The notes under the pieces: generated by a model
Database searches by the model: none
The model's input: only the letters and a program-made list of their open reading frames with translations
What the model was told of the DNA's origin: nothing
NCBI GenBank assembly: GCA_038530575.1
Contig: JBCBCP010000002.1
Location: 62,001 to 126,000, forward strand
Direction: 5' to 3'
Length of the DNA: 64,000 nt
Origin: JBCBCP01 sp038530575
GTDB taxonomy: Bacteria; Pseudomonadota; Alphaproteobacteria; Rhodobacterales; Rhodobacteraceae
Shown: positions 25,384 to 34,407 of the stretch, one piece after another
Layout of the letters: each line of letters opens with the position of its first letter
How positions within the stretch are numbered: the stretch's first letter is position 1
Made by a program: the position numbers and the translations under genes

Positions 25384-26045
25384 TGATCTATGCCGCCGGG
25401 TTCGGCACCCGAATGCGGCCGCTAACCGATCACATGCCCAAACCGCTCATTGAGGTCGCGGGCAAGCCGCTCATTGAACACGCGCTGGAATTGGTGCGCG
25501 ACGTGAAACCCGCTCGTGTCGCGGTGAACTTGCATTATCGCGCGGCGCAGTTGGCGGCTTACCTTGAGGGGAGCGAGGTCACACCACTGATCGAAACCCC
25601 TGACATTCTGGATATGGGCGGCGGGCTGCGCGCGGCGGCGGACGTGCTGGGCACAGCGCCAGTCTGGACGATAAACCCCGATGTGCTTTGGCGCGGGCCA
25701 AATCCGCTTCGCGTGGCGGCAAACGCATGGCAACCTGAAAGGATGGACGCACTTTTGGTTTGCGTTCCGATGGCACAGACAAGGGCGCGAGCCGGCGCAG
25801 GGGATTTCACGATTGCGGCCGATGGCCAGCTTCGCCAAGGCCCCGACTGTGTTTATGGCGGAGTGCAGATCATCAAGATGGACCGACTTTTGAAGGAGCC
25901 CGTAGGGCCTTTTCCGATACAACCGCTCTGGGCAGAGATGGCGGCGGCCGGGCGGTTGCACGGCACACTTTATCCCGGAACATGGTGCGATGTCGGCACC
26001 CCGGACGGGATCGCAGTCGCAGAGGAGATGCTGCAAGGTGTTTGA
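25359..26045 (+). CDS. murU: MurNAc-1-phosphate uridylyltransferase MurU
   Basis: Nucleotidyltransferase of 228 residues that turns MurNAc-1-phosphate and UTP into UDP-MurNAc. The N-terminal MIYAAGFGTRMRPLTDHMPKP is the nucleotide-binding signature, followed by EVAGKPLIEHAL, ILDMGGGLRAA and a C-terminal WCDVGTPDG. Starts at 25359 (within amgK) or 25383 (overlapping its stop) are both possible; the first has a better upstream AAGG element. It works directly after AmgK. Confidence 0.9.
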   Translation: MRDTPDAVMIYAAGFGTRMRPLTDHMPKPLIEVAGKPLIEHALELVRDVKPARVAVNLHYRAAQLAAYLEGSEVTPLIETPDILDMGGGLRAAADVLGTAPVWTINPDVLWRGPNPLRVAANAWQPERMDALLVCVPMAQTRARAGAGDFTIAADGQLRQGPDCVYGGVQIIKMDRLLKEPVGPFPIQPLWAEMAAAGRLHGTLYPGTWCDVGTPDGIAVAEEMLQGV

Positions 26046-28938
26046 CGACCAGCGCCTCTTTGGCCTCGCGCCCGGCGTCGATTTTCCCGCCGCTCTCGTT
26101 GCTGGCCTTGAGGAACGGTTGCAGGGCACTGCCCCAGAAGCTTGGGCACGTGTCACGCTGATTGTGAACACGCGTCGCATGGCGCGACGGCTGCGTGATA
26201 TCTTTGATTCCGGTCCGCCCAGGCTTCTTCCGCGCATTGTGCTGGTGACGGATGTATCTTCGCTTTGCCGCGTCCCACCAAAACCCGCGCATCGCAGCAC
26301 GCTCCGCCGACGGCTGGACCTGATGGGACTGGTACAACGACTGATCGATCAAGACAGTGGTTTTTCCCTGCATGGCAGCTTGTTCGACCTGACCGATAGC
26401 CTTGCAGCTCTGTTTGATGAAATGGAAGCAGAGGGCGTCGCGCCGGAAGATGTCAGCGCACTGGACGTGAGCGATCAATCCGGCCACTGGGCACGCACGC
26501 AGGCCTTTGTGGGGATTGCGCGGCAGTATCTCGACCAACTCGGCCTCGAACGAGACAAGGGCGCGCAAGCGAAGGCCGAAATTGATGCGCTAGTCGCAGA
26601 ATGGCAGGACGCGCCACCACTTGATCCCGTCATCGTTGCAGGCTCCACTGGGTCACGCGCCGCGGCGCTGACGCTCATGAAATCGGTAATTGCACTTCCG
26701 CAAGGCGCTGTGGTTTTGCCGGGATTTGATTTTGATCTGCCATCACATGGCTGGAACGCGATGACGTCAGAAGATCATCCGCAGTTCCGGTTTCGCGCGC
26801 TGGCGCACAAACTGAGAGGTGCACAACCGGTTGTTGCTCCATGGGCCGACGCCCCGCCGCCCAGCGCTCCACGTAATGCGCTTGTCTCTTTGGCGCTGCG
26901 GCCCGCGCCCACAACAGACGCCTGGTTGAAAGAAGGACCGAGCCTTGGGTCACTGCACCCAGCCCTTGAAAACGTAACATTGGTCACAGCAGAGAGCGAA
27001 CGGGATGAGGCGCAGGCTATTGCACTGCGCCTGAGGCAAGCGGCAGAGGACCGGCAAACCGCCGCGTTGATCTCCCCTGACCGGATGCTGACCCGCCGGG
27101 TAGCGGCGGCGCTGGATCAGTGGGGCTTGATTCCCGACGATAGCGCGGGCACACCCCTGCATCTAAGCCCACCGGGGCGCTTCGTGCGTCATGTTGCGCG
27201 GCTGTTTTCACAGCCCCTGGATGCCGAGGCGCTGCTGACACTGCTGAAGCATCCCCTAACAGCTTCGTCGGAAGCGCGCGGAGCGCATACAGCTTTGACA
27301 CAAGCGCTTGAGCTGAAAATCAGGCGTAAAGGGATGCCTTACCCCGATCGCAGCGCGTTAATAAAACTTGCCGAGGATCCGGATTGGGCGGCGTGGGCCG
27401 CCGATTGCCTTTGCGATCATCATGCAAAAGACGCGAGGAGCCTCGGCGACTGGGCCACATTACACCGCGACATAACAGAACGTCTGGCTAACGGGCTTGG
27501 CCAAAAGACGAGTGCACTCTGGCTGCAACTGGCCGGTATTGGCGTGCGGCAGGTAATGGATGATCTGCTGAGCGAGGCGGAGAATGGGCCGCTGATATCC
27601 GCGCGTGATTTTGCCGGTCTTGTCGATGGTCTACTGGAAGGGGCGGAACCCCTGCGCGACCGGGACAAGCCGCACCCTGACATTATGATCTGGGGCACGA
27701 TGGAGGCGCGCGTTCAAGGCGCCAATCTAGTTATCCTTGGCGGGCTGAATGACGGCATCTGGCCGGCCGTGCCCGCGCCTGATCCGTGGCTGAACCGGCA
27801 GATGCGGCGTGACGCAGGCCTGCTCCTGCCCGAACGGAACATCGGTCTGTCAGCGCACGATTTTCAACAAGCCATCGCCGCGCCAGAGGTTTGGTTGACA
27901 CGATCACTGCGTGCGGACGGAGCGGAGACGGTGCCCTCGCGCTGGCTGAACAGGCTCAGCAATCTGGCAATCGGGCTGCCGGAGCAGCATGGGGGACAAG
28001 CGCTTGATGCGGCTCTAACACGCGGAAATGCGTGGTTGGCGGCTGTTTCTGCCCGCGAAGCGGTGACGCCCGTTGCCCCAGCGCCGCGGCCATCTCCACG
28101 CCCGCCGGTTGCAGCACGGCCAAGAAAGCTGCGCGTGACCGAGGTGCAAACACTCAAAAGAGACCCCTATGCGATTTATGCGCGGCATTGTCTGGGCCTG
28201 AAACCGCTTGGCCCGCTTGTGCAAACGCCCGACGCGCTGTTGCGCGGTACGGTGCTGCACACTGTGATGGAACGGTTCGTGAAGCAATCGCTCGCCACCG
28301 GAGCGTTGACTGAAGACATGTTGCGCCAGATTGGCCAAGCGGTTTTGGCAGATGAGGTGCCCTGGCCCGCGGCGCGCGCGCTGTGGCAGGCCCGGCTTGA
28401 CCGGATCGCACGGCCGTTCGTGACCCATGAAGACACCCGCCAGGCGACCGCAACGCCCACCTTTTTCGAAGAGGATGCCGCCGGGACGCTTAAGCTACCT
28501 GAAATCGGCATGGAGCTAAGCGGCAAGGCGGACCGGATCGACATCGCCGCAGATGGCGGTGTCTACCTTTATGACTACAAAAGCGGATCCCCGCCCTCAA
28601 AGAAACAGCTGGAGCATTATGACAAACAGCTGCTGATCGAAGCATTGATGGTGGAAGAGGGCAGCTTTGACAACCTCGGCCCGGCGCCGGCGGTAGCGGC
28701 GGTCTACCTGGGGCTTGGCCAAGACCTTGAACAGCGCGCCGCCGATTTGGGCAAAGAGCCGCCCGCCGTGATCAAAGCCGACCTGATTGCCTTGCTGGGC
28801 GCTTATCTGGACCGGGCCCAAGGCTATACCGCCCGCAATGAAGCGTATCGGGAGGATATGCCGGGCGATTACGACCAACTTGCTCGATATGGCGAGTGGG
28901 ACAGCAGCGCCGATGCCACAGCAGAGGACGTGGGCTGA
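26038..28938 (+). CDS. addB: Double-strand break repair protein AddB
   Basis: Large subunit of the AddAB helicase-nuclease, the alphaproteobacterial equivalent of RecBCD. The 966-residue protein contains VILGGLNDGIWPAVPAPDPWLNRQMR in its second half and a RecB-type nuclease near the C-terminus (KADRIDIAADGGVYLYDYKSGSP in two adjoining segments, with Asp and Lys of the DYKSG core). The start is taken as GTG 26038, giving MFDDQRLFGLAPGVDF and an 8-bp overlap with murU; an earlier in-frame start at 25990 would lie within murU. It is coupled to addA by a TGATG overlap. Confidence 0.92.
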   Translation: MFDDQRLFGLAPGVDFPAALVAGLEERLQGTAPEAWARVTLIVNTRRMARRLRDIFDSGPPRLLPRIVLVTDVSSLCRVPPKPAHRSTLRRRLDLMGLVQRLIDQDSGFSLHGSLFDLTDSLAALFDEMEAEGVAPEDVSALDVSDQSGHWARTQAFVGIARQYLDQLGLERDKGAQAKAEIDALVAEWQDAPPLDPVIVAGSTGSRAAALTLMKSVIALPQGAVVLPGFDFDLPSHGWNAMTSEDHPQFRFRALAHKLRGAQPVVAPWADAPPPSAPRNALVSLALRPAPTTDAWLKEGPSLGSLHPALENVTLVTAESERDEAQAIALRLRQAAEDRQTAALISPDRMLTRRVAAALDQWGLIPDDSAGTPLHLSPPGRFVRHVARLFSQPLDAEALLTLLKHPLTASSEARGAHTALTQALELKIRRKGMPYPDRSALIKLAEDPDWAAWAADCLCDHHAKDARSLGDWATLHRDITERLANGLGQKTSALWLQLAGIGVRQVMDDLLSEAENGPLISARDFAGLVDGLLEGAEPLRDRDKPHPDIMIWGTMEARVQGANLVILGGLNDGIWPAVPAPDPWLNRQMRRDAGLLLPERNIGLSAHDFQQAIAAPEVWLTRSLRADGAETVPSRWLNRLSNLAIGLPEQHGGQALDAALTRGNAWLAAVSAREAVTPVAPAPRPSPRPPVAARPRKLRVTEVQTLKRDPYAIYARHCLGLKPLGPLVQTPDALLRGTVLHTVMERFVKQSLATGALTEDMLRQIGQAVLADEVPWPAARALWQARLDRIARPFVTHEDTRQATATPTFFEEDAAGTLKLPEIGMELSGKADRIDIAADGGVYLYDYKSGSPPSKKQLEHYDKQLLIEALMVEEGSFDNLGPAPAVAAVYLGLGQDLEQRAADLGKEPPAVIKADLIALLGAYLDRAQGYTARNEAYREDMPGDYDQLARYGEWDSSADATAEDVG

Positions 28939-31900
28939 TGAAAGACGAGGCGACGCGGAATCAGGTCAAGGCCGCGCGGCCGGATGCGTCCACTTGGCTG
29001 TCGGCCAATGCCGGCTCGGGCAAGACGCGGGTGCTGACCGACCGCGTGGCGCGCCTTTTGCTGGAAGGGGTAAAGCCGGAAAACATCCTGTGCCTGACCT
29101 ATACCAAAGCGGCGGCGTCAGAGATGCAGAACCGCTTGTTCAAGACGCTGGGCACGTGGGCGATGATGGGTGATGCAGAACTGCGCGCCGCGCTGACCGA
29201 CCTTGGCGCGGGGGACGGCCATGATCTGGGTCCGGCACGCACGTTATTTGCTGCCGCGATTGAGACGCCCGGCGGGCTGAAAATTCAGACCATCCATTCG
29301 TTTTGTGCGGGTCTGCTGCGGCGGTTTCCTTTGGAAGCCGGGGTCAGCCCCAACTTTGCCGAGGTTGAAGACCGTGCGGCAGAGTTGCTGCGTGCAGAGG
29401 TCGTAGATGCGATGGCAACGGGGCCGGAGGCGGCGGCAGTGGCAGGGTTGGCCCGGCTACACACTGGGGAAGATTTTGCGCAGCTCACGCGCGAGATTGC
29501 GGCGGGGCGGTTCAAGGCGCTGGATCGGGATGCAGCCTTGGCGCTTTTGGGCCTGCCGACAGGTCTGACCGAAGCGGACCTGATGGCGGATGCGTTTCTA
29601 CCTGATGATCTGCATATGTTAGAGACTGTTCGGGACGCGATGGCCCGCGCGAGTAGTAAAGGCGATCCGGTGGCGGCGCAGCTGCTAAGCGCGTTTGATC
29701 CGGCATCGCCGGGCGCGCTTGATACGTTGGCGCGATTTTTCCTGACCCAAAGCGGTACGCCGCGAAAGAGCTTTCCAACTAAGTCGGTGCGCGAAGCAGT
29801 CTCGGACGCGATCCCCGCTTTTGATGCATTGAAGGAGCGTGTCTACGAGGCAATTTTGCGACGTCATGGGATAGCTGCCGCCGAGGCCACGGTGGCACTG
29901 CACGATTTTGGCACGCGCTTTACGGCGGCCTACAGCGCCGCGAAAGAGGCGCGCGGGTGGCTAGATTTCGACGATCTGATCGAAAAGGCGCGTCGGCTTC
30001 TGACAGATCGGGCCATCGCCGCATGGGTCCTCTTTCGCCTTGATGGCGGGATTGACCATATTTTAGTGGACGAGGCGCAAGACACCAGTCCGGCGCAGTG
30101 GGACGTGATCCGCCAGCTTGCCGCGGAGTTCGGGGCCGGAACCGGCACGCGCGACGAGGACCACCGCACGATTTTTGTCGTGGGGGACAAAAAGCAGTCC
30201 ATCTACAGCTTTCAGGGTGCGGATCCAGCGCAGTTCGATGCGATGAAGGACGAATTCCAGGCGCGACTGGAAGGGGCGGGCGCGCTCTTTCAGGCCGAAG
30301 AGCTGGCGCATTCCTTCCGCTCGTCGCCTGGCATCTTACGGCTGGTCGATCAGTGCTTTGAAGGCACGGAAACGGTGGAGGCGCGGCATGTCGCCTTCAA
30401 AACAGAACTTCCCGGGCGGGTCGATCTGTGGCCGCATTTGGAAAAGACCGAAGCGGAGCCTGATGCCGATTTCCGCGATCCGGTCGACAAGGTGTCGCCC
30501 ACGCATCACACAGCCATTCTTGCCGGCCGCATTGCTGGGCAGATCAAGCAGTTGCTAGAGGGTGATGAGACGATCCCGGACGAGAAAGACGGTGTTCTGT
30601 TCCGGCGCAAGATCGAGCCGCGCGACATCATGATCCTTGTGCAGCGACGGTCGGGAATATTTCCGCACATCATTCAAGCCTGCAAAAAGCTGAGGCTGCC
30701 GATTGCCGGGGCAGACCGGCTGAAGGTGGGGGCGGAACTGGCTGTCAGGGACCTTGGCGCGCTGCTAAGCTTTGTCGCAACGCAGGACGACAGCTTGTCG
30801 CTTGCCACCGCGCTGCGCTCACCGCTGTTTGGGTGGAGCGAGGGTGCGCTTTTTGATCTGGCGCATGGACGGGGTGGCGGATCGCTTTGGTCCGTACTTA
30901 GGAAGCAGAGTGCAGAGTACCCGACAGAGTTGGCCGTTTTGAACGACCTGCGGGACAATGCGGATTTCCTTCGACCGTACGACCTGATTGACCGCGTGCT
31001 GACGCGGCACGGGGGTCGTGCGCGCTTGCTGGCGCGGCTGGGGCCAGAGGCAGCGGACGGCATTGATGCCCTGCTTGGTCAGGCGCTCGATTACGAACGC
31101 ACTGAGGTTCCATCGTTGACCGGGTTCCTGACCTGGCTGCAGACGGACGAGGTCGAAATCAAACGGCAGGTGGACAGCGCCAGCAATCAGATCCGGGTGA
31201 TGACGGTGCATGGCGCCAAGGGTTTAGAGGCGCCGATCGTGATCCTGCCAGACTGCGGGCAGATCAAGAACGATGTAAAAGACAAGATCATCGAAGTTGC
31301 GGACACGCCAGTTTGGAAACCGTCCTCCGATGCTTTGCCGATGGTCATCTCTGACCGGATTGACCAGATCAAGGAAGCGCAGTGGGAGGAGAAGCTTCGG
31401 CTTTTGTATGTGGCTCTAACACGGGCCGAAAAGTGGCTCATTGTGGCGGCGGCGGGGGATCTGAACAAGGATGGACGCACGTGGTTTCAGATCGTTCAAG
31501 GTGCGATGAACCATCTTGGGGCGACAAGCTTTGAAACGCCCTTAGGCCCTGGCCAGCGGCTGAGCTTTGGGGATTGGGACGGCCTGCCAATGCGCGCGGC
31601 CCGGGGTGATGACCAAACCGTCGCGCCCGCGAGTTTCGTGGAAAGCCCGCTGGCGCAGGTGCCAGAACGGCGCGAGACGTTGTCACCCTCTGACCTTGGC
31701 GGATCAAAGGCGCTGCCCGGTCCGCAAGGGATGAGCGAGGATGAGGCGAAGGCCTACGGATCGTTTGTACATAAGCTGCTTGAAGGAGCAGACCCGGGCG
31801 ATACGCTACCGGCTGATCTGAAACAGGACGCCCGAGCCGAAGCGCAAGCTGTGAAAGACGATGCGGCGTTGGCCCATCTGTTTGCGCCGGACGTATTGAG

Positions 31901-32222
31901 CGAAGTGGATGTGACCGCCCCGTTCGGGACGGAAAGGCTACATGGGTCAATTGACAAGCTGATGGTCGCCGATGACACGGTCACGGTTGTTGATTTCAAG
32001 ACCAACCGCGTTGTCCCCGACACGCCCGCGGACATACCGGACGGGGTTTTGCGCCAGATGGGCGCTTACCTTTTGGCGGTGCGGCAGATTTATCCGGACC
32101 GCGCCATTCGATTGGTCATTGTCTGGACCCGGACGCGTGCCGCGATGGAGGTGCCGCACGATATCGTGACAGACGCGCTTGCAAGCCTCCCATATCTTGA
32201 CGGCGCGGGGGCTGCTTCCTAG
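28938..32222 (+). CDS. addA: Double-strand break repair helicase AddA
   Basis: UvrD-type helicase and nuclease subunit of AddAB, which resects DNA ends for RecA. It shows Walker A SANAGSGKTRVLTDR near residue 24, LTYTKAAASEMQNRL (motif Ia), ILVDEAQDTSPAQWDV (motif II), GDKKQSIYSFQGAD (motif III), TVHGAKGLEAPIV (motif V) and LYVALTRAEKWL (motif VI). The C-terminal nuclease has VVDFKTNRVV near residue 1020. At 1094 residues it is complete. Confidence 0.95.
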   Translation: MKDEATRNQVKAARPDASTWLSANAGSGKTRVLTDRVARLLLEGVKPENILCLTYTKAAASEMQNRLFKTLGTWAMMGDAELRAALTDLGAGDGHDLGPARTLFAAAIETPGGLKIQTIHSFCAGLLRRFPLEAGVSPNFAEVEDRAAELLRAEVVDAMATGPEAAAVAGLARLHTGEDFAQLTREIAAGRFKALDRDAALALLGLPTGLTEADLMADAFLPDDLHMLETVRDAMARASSKGDPVAAQLLSAFDPASPGALDTLARFFLTQSGTPRKSFPTKSVREAVSDAIPAFDALKERVYEAILRRHGIAAAEATVALHDFGTRFTAAYSAAKEARGWLDFDDLIEKARRLLTDRAIAAWVLFRLDGGIDHILVDEAQDTSPAQWDVIRQLAAEFGAGTGTRDEDHRTIFVVGDKKQSIYSFQGADPAQFDAMKDEFQARLEGAGALFQAEELAHSFRSSPGILRLVDQCFEGTETVEARHVAFKTELPGRVDLWPHLEKTEAEPDADFRDPVDKVSPTHHTAILAGRIAGQIKQLLEGDETIPDEKDGVLFRRKIEPRDIMILVQRRSGIFPHIIQACKKLRLPIAGADRLKVGAELAVRDLGALLSFVATQDDSLSLATALRSPLFGWSEGALFDLAHGRGGGSLWSVLRKQSAEYPTELAVLNDLRDNADFLRPYDLIDRVLTRHGGRARLLARLGPEAADGIDALLGQALDYERTEVPSLTGFLTWLQTDEVEIKRQVDSASNQIRVMTVHGAKGLEAPIVILPDCGQIKNDVKDKIIEVADTPVWKPSSDALPMVISDRIDQIKEAQWEEKLRLLYVALTRAEKWLIVAAAGDLNKDGRTWFQIVQGAMNHLGATSFETPLGPGQRLSFGDWDGLPMRAARGDDQTVAPASFVESPLAQVPERRETLSPSDLGGSKALPGPQGMSEDEAKAYGSFVHKLLEGADPGDTLPADLKQDARAEAQAVKDDAALAHLFAPDVLSEVDVTAPFGTERLHGSIDKLMVADDTVTVVDFKTNRVVPDTPADIPDGVLRQMGAYLLAVRQIYPDRAIRLVIVWTRTRAAMEVPHDIVTDALASLPYLDGAGAAS

Positions 32223-32257
32223 GTTGACGCCCTGACCGTGATTTCAGGAGATGCCAG

Positions 32258-32578
32258 ATGGCCACCACCGCAGTAACTGACGCGACCTTCGACGCCGAAG
32301 TTCGCAATTCCGATACCCCCGTGCTCGTCGATTTCTGGGCGGAATGGTGCGGTCCGTGCAAACAGATCGGCCCATCGCTTGAAGAGCTGTCTGAAGAGAT
32401 GGCCGGCAAGGTGAAGATCGTGAAGGTGAACGTGGACGAAAACCCGAATTCACCGGCACAGATGGGCGTGCGCGGCATTCCGGCGCTGTTCATCTTCAAG
32501 GACGGTCAGGTCGTGTCGAACATGGCCGGCGCCAAGCCAAAGGCTGCGCTGCAAAGCTGGATCGAAGAGTCGATCTGA
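32258..32578 (+). CDS. trxA: Thioredoxin 1
   Basis: Small cytosolic disulfide reductase of 106 residues with the classic active site WAEWCGPCK, the cis-Pro segment GIPALFIFKDG, and Asp in the LVDFW strand. It is preceded by TTTCAGGAGATGCC and lies 35 bp after addA, so it may read through from that operon. A clear terminator follows at 32601. Confidence 0.96.
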   Translation: MATTAVTDATFDAEVRNSDTPVLVDFWAEWCGPCKQIGPSLEELSEEMAGKVKIVKVNVDENPNSPAQMGVRGIPALFIFKDGQVVSNMAGAKPKAALQSWIEESI

Positions 32579-32600
32579 GGCCTGCAAAGCTAAGCGTCTA

Positions 32601-32624
32601 AGCCGCCCCTCAAGGCGGCTTTTT
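32601..32624 (+). terminator. Terminator after trxA
   Basis: AGCCGCC at 32601-32607 pairs with GGCGGCT at 32614-32620 around CCTCAA, followed by TTTT. The T run touches the stop of the convergent gene. Confidence 0.85.
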
Positions 32625-33496
32625 CATTTGGGCCAGCCAAAAGCGTCCAGCTTTTCCGCGATCCGCGCCTTGGCGCTGCCATGGCCCGCGTTGATCGACA
32701 TCTGCTGCCAGAACCAGTGGATGAAGTGCGCATAGTCCGGCCGGTGCTGATCGATCTTGTCCCAGTCTTGCGGGTCCAGTGCGATGTGGTGAAAGTCGAT
32801 CTTGCCATAGAGGATCGTAGGTTTTTCGAGGAAATACCCGCTGAACGCCGCGCTTGAGTTCATCGTGGCGACCACGTCGCAATGGGGCAGGAAACGGTGC
32901 ATCTGGCCGGTTTCAACCTCAATATCCAGCGCGCCCAGCGCGGCGAGGTCTTCGGCATCGTAATGCTCTTTGGGGTGCAGGGTCGCGATGATCCTTTGGC
33001 CCGGGCGCTGAAGACGGATATGGCGCAACATGTCCACCGGGCTGCAGGTTTGGAAACTGCGGTGTTCTCGGATCAGGCCCTGAAGCGGGACGTAGATGTA
33101 ACCGCCTTGCGAGGTTTGAACCTCCGGGAAAAGGCGTTTGCGCCACCGCCGGAAAAAACCGTCCGCATGGTCACTGCGCTGGGCGGGTAGGGGCGTTTGC
33201 GCCACCTGCCAGTTCCAGCGTTCATCGGTCCGGTCGATCTGCCAGAACGGGTAGTGATAGGCGCGGCGAAAGACGAGGCCGTTCGCGCCAACCGGCGGCT
33301 TCATGTGGATCAGCGAATAGCCGGGGCGCATCGCCCCTTTGAGCCGTTCGGCTTTGCTAGAGGTTTTTAACTCAATACGCATCCCGCGGTCTTCCAGCAC
33401 CTCGCAAACAAGGTTTAGGAAGTTGTGCTGCCCTGCTGCCGCACTCTCGCGCAGCGATTTTTCGAGATAAATCCGGGTGATGCGAGGCTCTGGCAT
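32624..33496 (-). CDS. Uncharacterised protein, capsule-synthesis-like
   Basis: I do not recognise this 290-residue protein with certainty. No signal peptide or membrane helix is visible, so it is probably cytosolic. It contains YIYVPLQGLIREHRSFQ, RIIATLHPKEHYDAEDL, an ETGQMHRFLPHCDVVATMNSS stretch and FSGYFLEKPTILYGKIDFH. That pattern resembles capsular polysaccharide (KpsS/KpsC-like) or glycerophosphotransferase-type sugar transferases, where a sugar-nucleotide-binding C-terminal half carries such motifs. ATG 33496 is the likely start. It is divergent from hslV (96 bp) and convergent with trxA. Confidence 0.6.
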   Translation of the reverse strand: MPEPRITRIYLEKSLRESAAAGQHNFLNLVCEVLEDRGMRIELKTSSKAERLKGAMRPGYSLIHMKPPVGANGLVFRRAYHYPFWQIDRTDERWNWQVAQTPLPAQRSDHADGFFRRWRKRLFPEVQTSQGGYIYVPLQGLIREHRSFQTCSPVDMLRHIRLQRPGQRIIATLHPKEHYDAEDLAALGALDIEVETGQMHRFLPHCDVVATMNSSAAFSGYFLEKPTILYGKIDFHHIALDPQDWDKIDQHRPDYAHFIHWFWQQMSINAGHGSAKARIAEKLDAFGWPK

Positions 33497-33592
33497 GTGC
33501 CACAGCCTAGGCCGCACGCGACATGCTCACAAGCGCCGCCCTTGCAGGCGTGCGCCGCGCGGCCCTATATCACGCCGAGCAAGGAGCACGAT

Positions 33593-34147
33593 ATGGCAGA
33601 CGACTTTCCCGGGTGGCACGGCACGACGATCATTGGCGTCAAAAAAGACGGTAAAGTGGTGATCGCAGGGGACGGGCAGGTGTCGCTGGGCCAGACCGTA
33701 ATCAAGGGCACCGCGCGCAAGGTACGGCGATTGTCCCCCGGTGGGTTCGATGTCGTGGCGGGCTTTGCGGGATCCACGGCGGACGCGTTTACCTTGCTGG
33801 AACGGTTGGAGGCAAAGCTGGAAGCGACGCCGGGCCAACTTCAGCGGGCAAGTGTCGAACTGGCCAAAGATTGGCGGACGGACAAGTACCTGCAGAAACT
33901 CGAAGCGATGCTCATCGTGACGGATGGATCGGATTTATTGGTGATCACGGGCGCCGGTGACGTACTTGAGCCGGAGCATAACGTGGCCGCGATCGGCTCG
34001 GGCGGTAACTTTGCCCTCGCCGCGGCGCGCGGGATGATGGACACTGATAAGGATGCAGAGGTCGTGGCGCGTGATGCGATGGCGATTGCCGCGGACATCT
34101 GCGTTTACACCAACGGCAACCTGACGGTTGAGACCATCACACCATGA
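33593..34147 (+). CDS. hslV: ATP-dependent protease peptidase subunit HslV
   Basis: Proteasome-like peptidase that assembles with HslU into a heat-shock protease. The catalytic threonine is in GWHGTTIIGVKKDGK, exposed after removal of the short propeptide. Further marks are VIAGDGQVSLGQTV, AGFAGSTADAFTLLERLE and IGSGGNFALAAAR. ATG 33593 has the ribosome-binding site AAGGAG and gives 184 residues; the open frame upstream is not coding. It overlaps the next small gene by ATGA. Confidence 0.96.
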   Translation: MADDFPGWHGTTIIGVKKDGKVVIAGDGQVSLGQTVIKGTARKVRRLSPGGFDVVAGFAGSTADAFTLLERLEAKLEATPGQLQRASVELAKDWRTDKYLQKLEAMLIVTDGSDLLVITGAGDVLEPEHNVAAIGSGGNFALAAARGMMDTDKDAEVVARDAMAIAADICVYTNGNLTVETITP

Positions 34148-34407
34148 GTTGGTTGGGCGACGCGCTGAAAGTCTTTGACCGGTTTCTGGGTGCGAACGCA
34201 CATACCAAGCGGCAGCGTGCCAAGATGCTAGCCGCGCTGCTGGATGACAAATCGAAAGGGGCGAGCGGGATTCGCAGCCTCGACACATTGACATTGAAAA
34301 CCGGCATGACGCCCGAGGCCTGTCGCGACCTGCTTTCTGAAATGGGCTGCGAAGGCGTGACGATGAAAGACGGGCGCGAAGGCTGGAAAAGGAAGAACAC
34401 CGAATGA
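34144..34407 (+). CDS. Small protein between hslV and hslU
   Basis: I do not recognise a named family for this 87-residue basic protein. It overlaps both hslV (34144-34147) and hslU (34404-34407) by ATGA, so it is translated together with the protease. The N-terminal third looks helical (SWLGDALKVFDRFLG). The rest, LAALLDD...LDTLTLKTGMTPEACRDLLSEMGCEG, has a helix-turn-helix or winged-helix look. It has no signal peptide. It could be an adaptor or regulator for HslUV, which is inference from position only. Confidence 0.75.
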   Translation: MSWLGDALKVFDRFLGANAHTKRQRAKMLAALLDDKSKGASGIRSLDTLTLKTGMTPEACRDLLSEMGCEGVTMKDGREGWKRKNTE

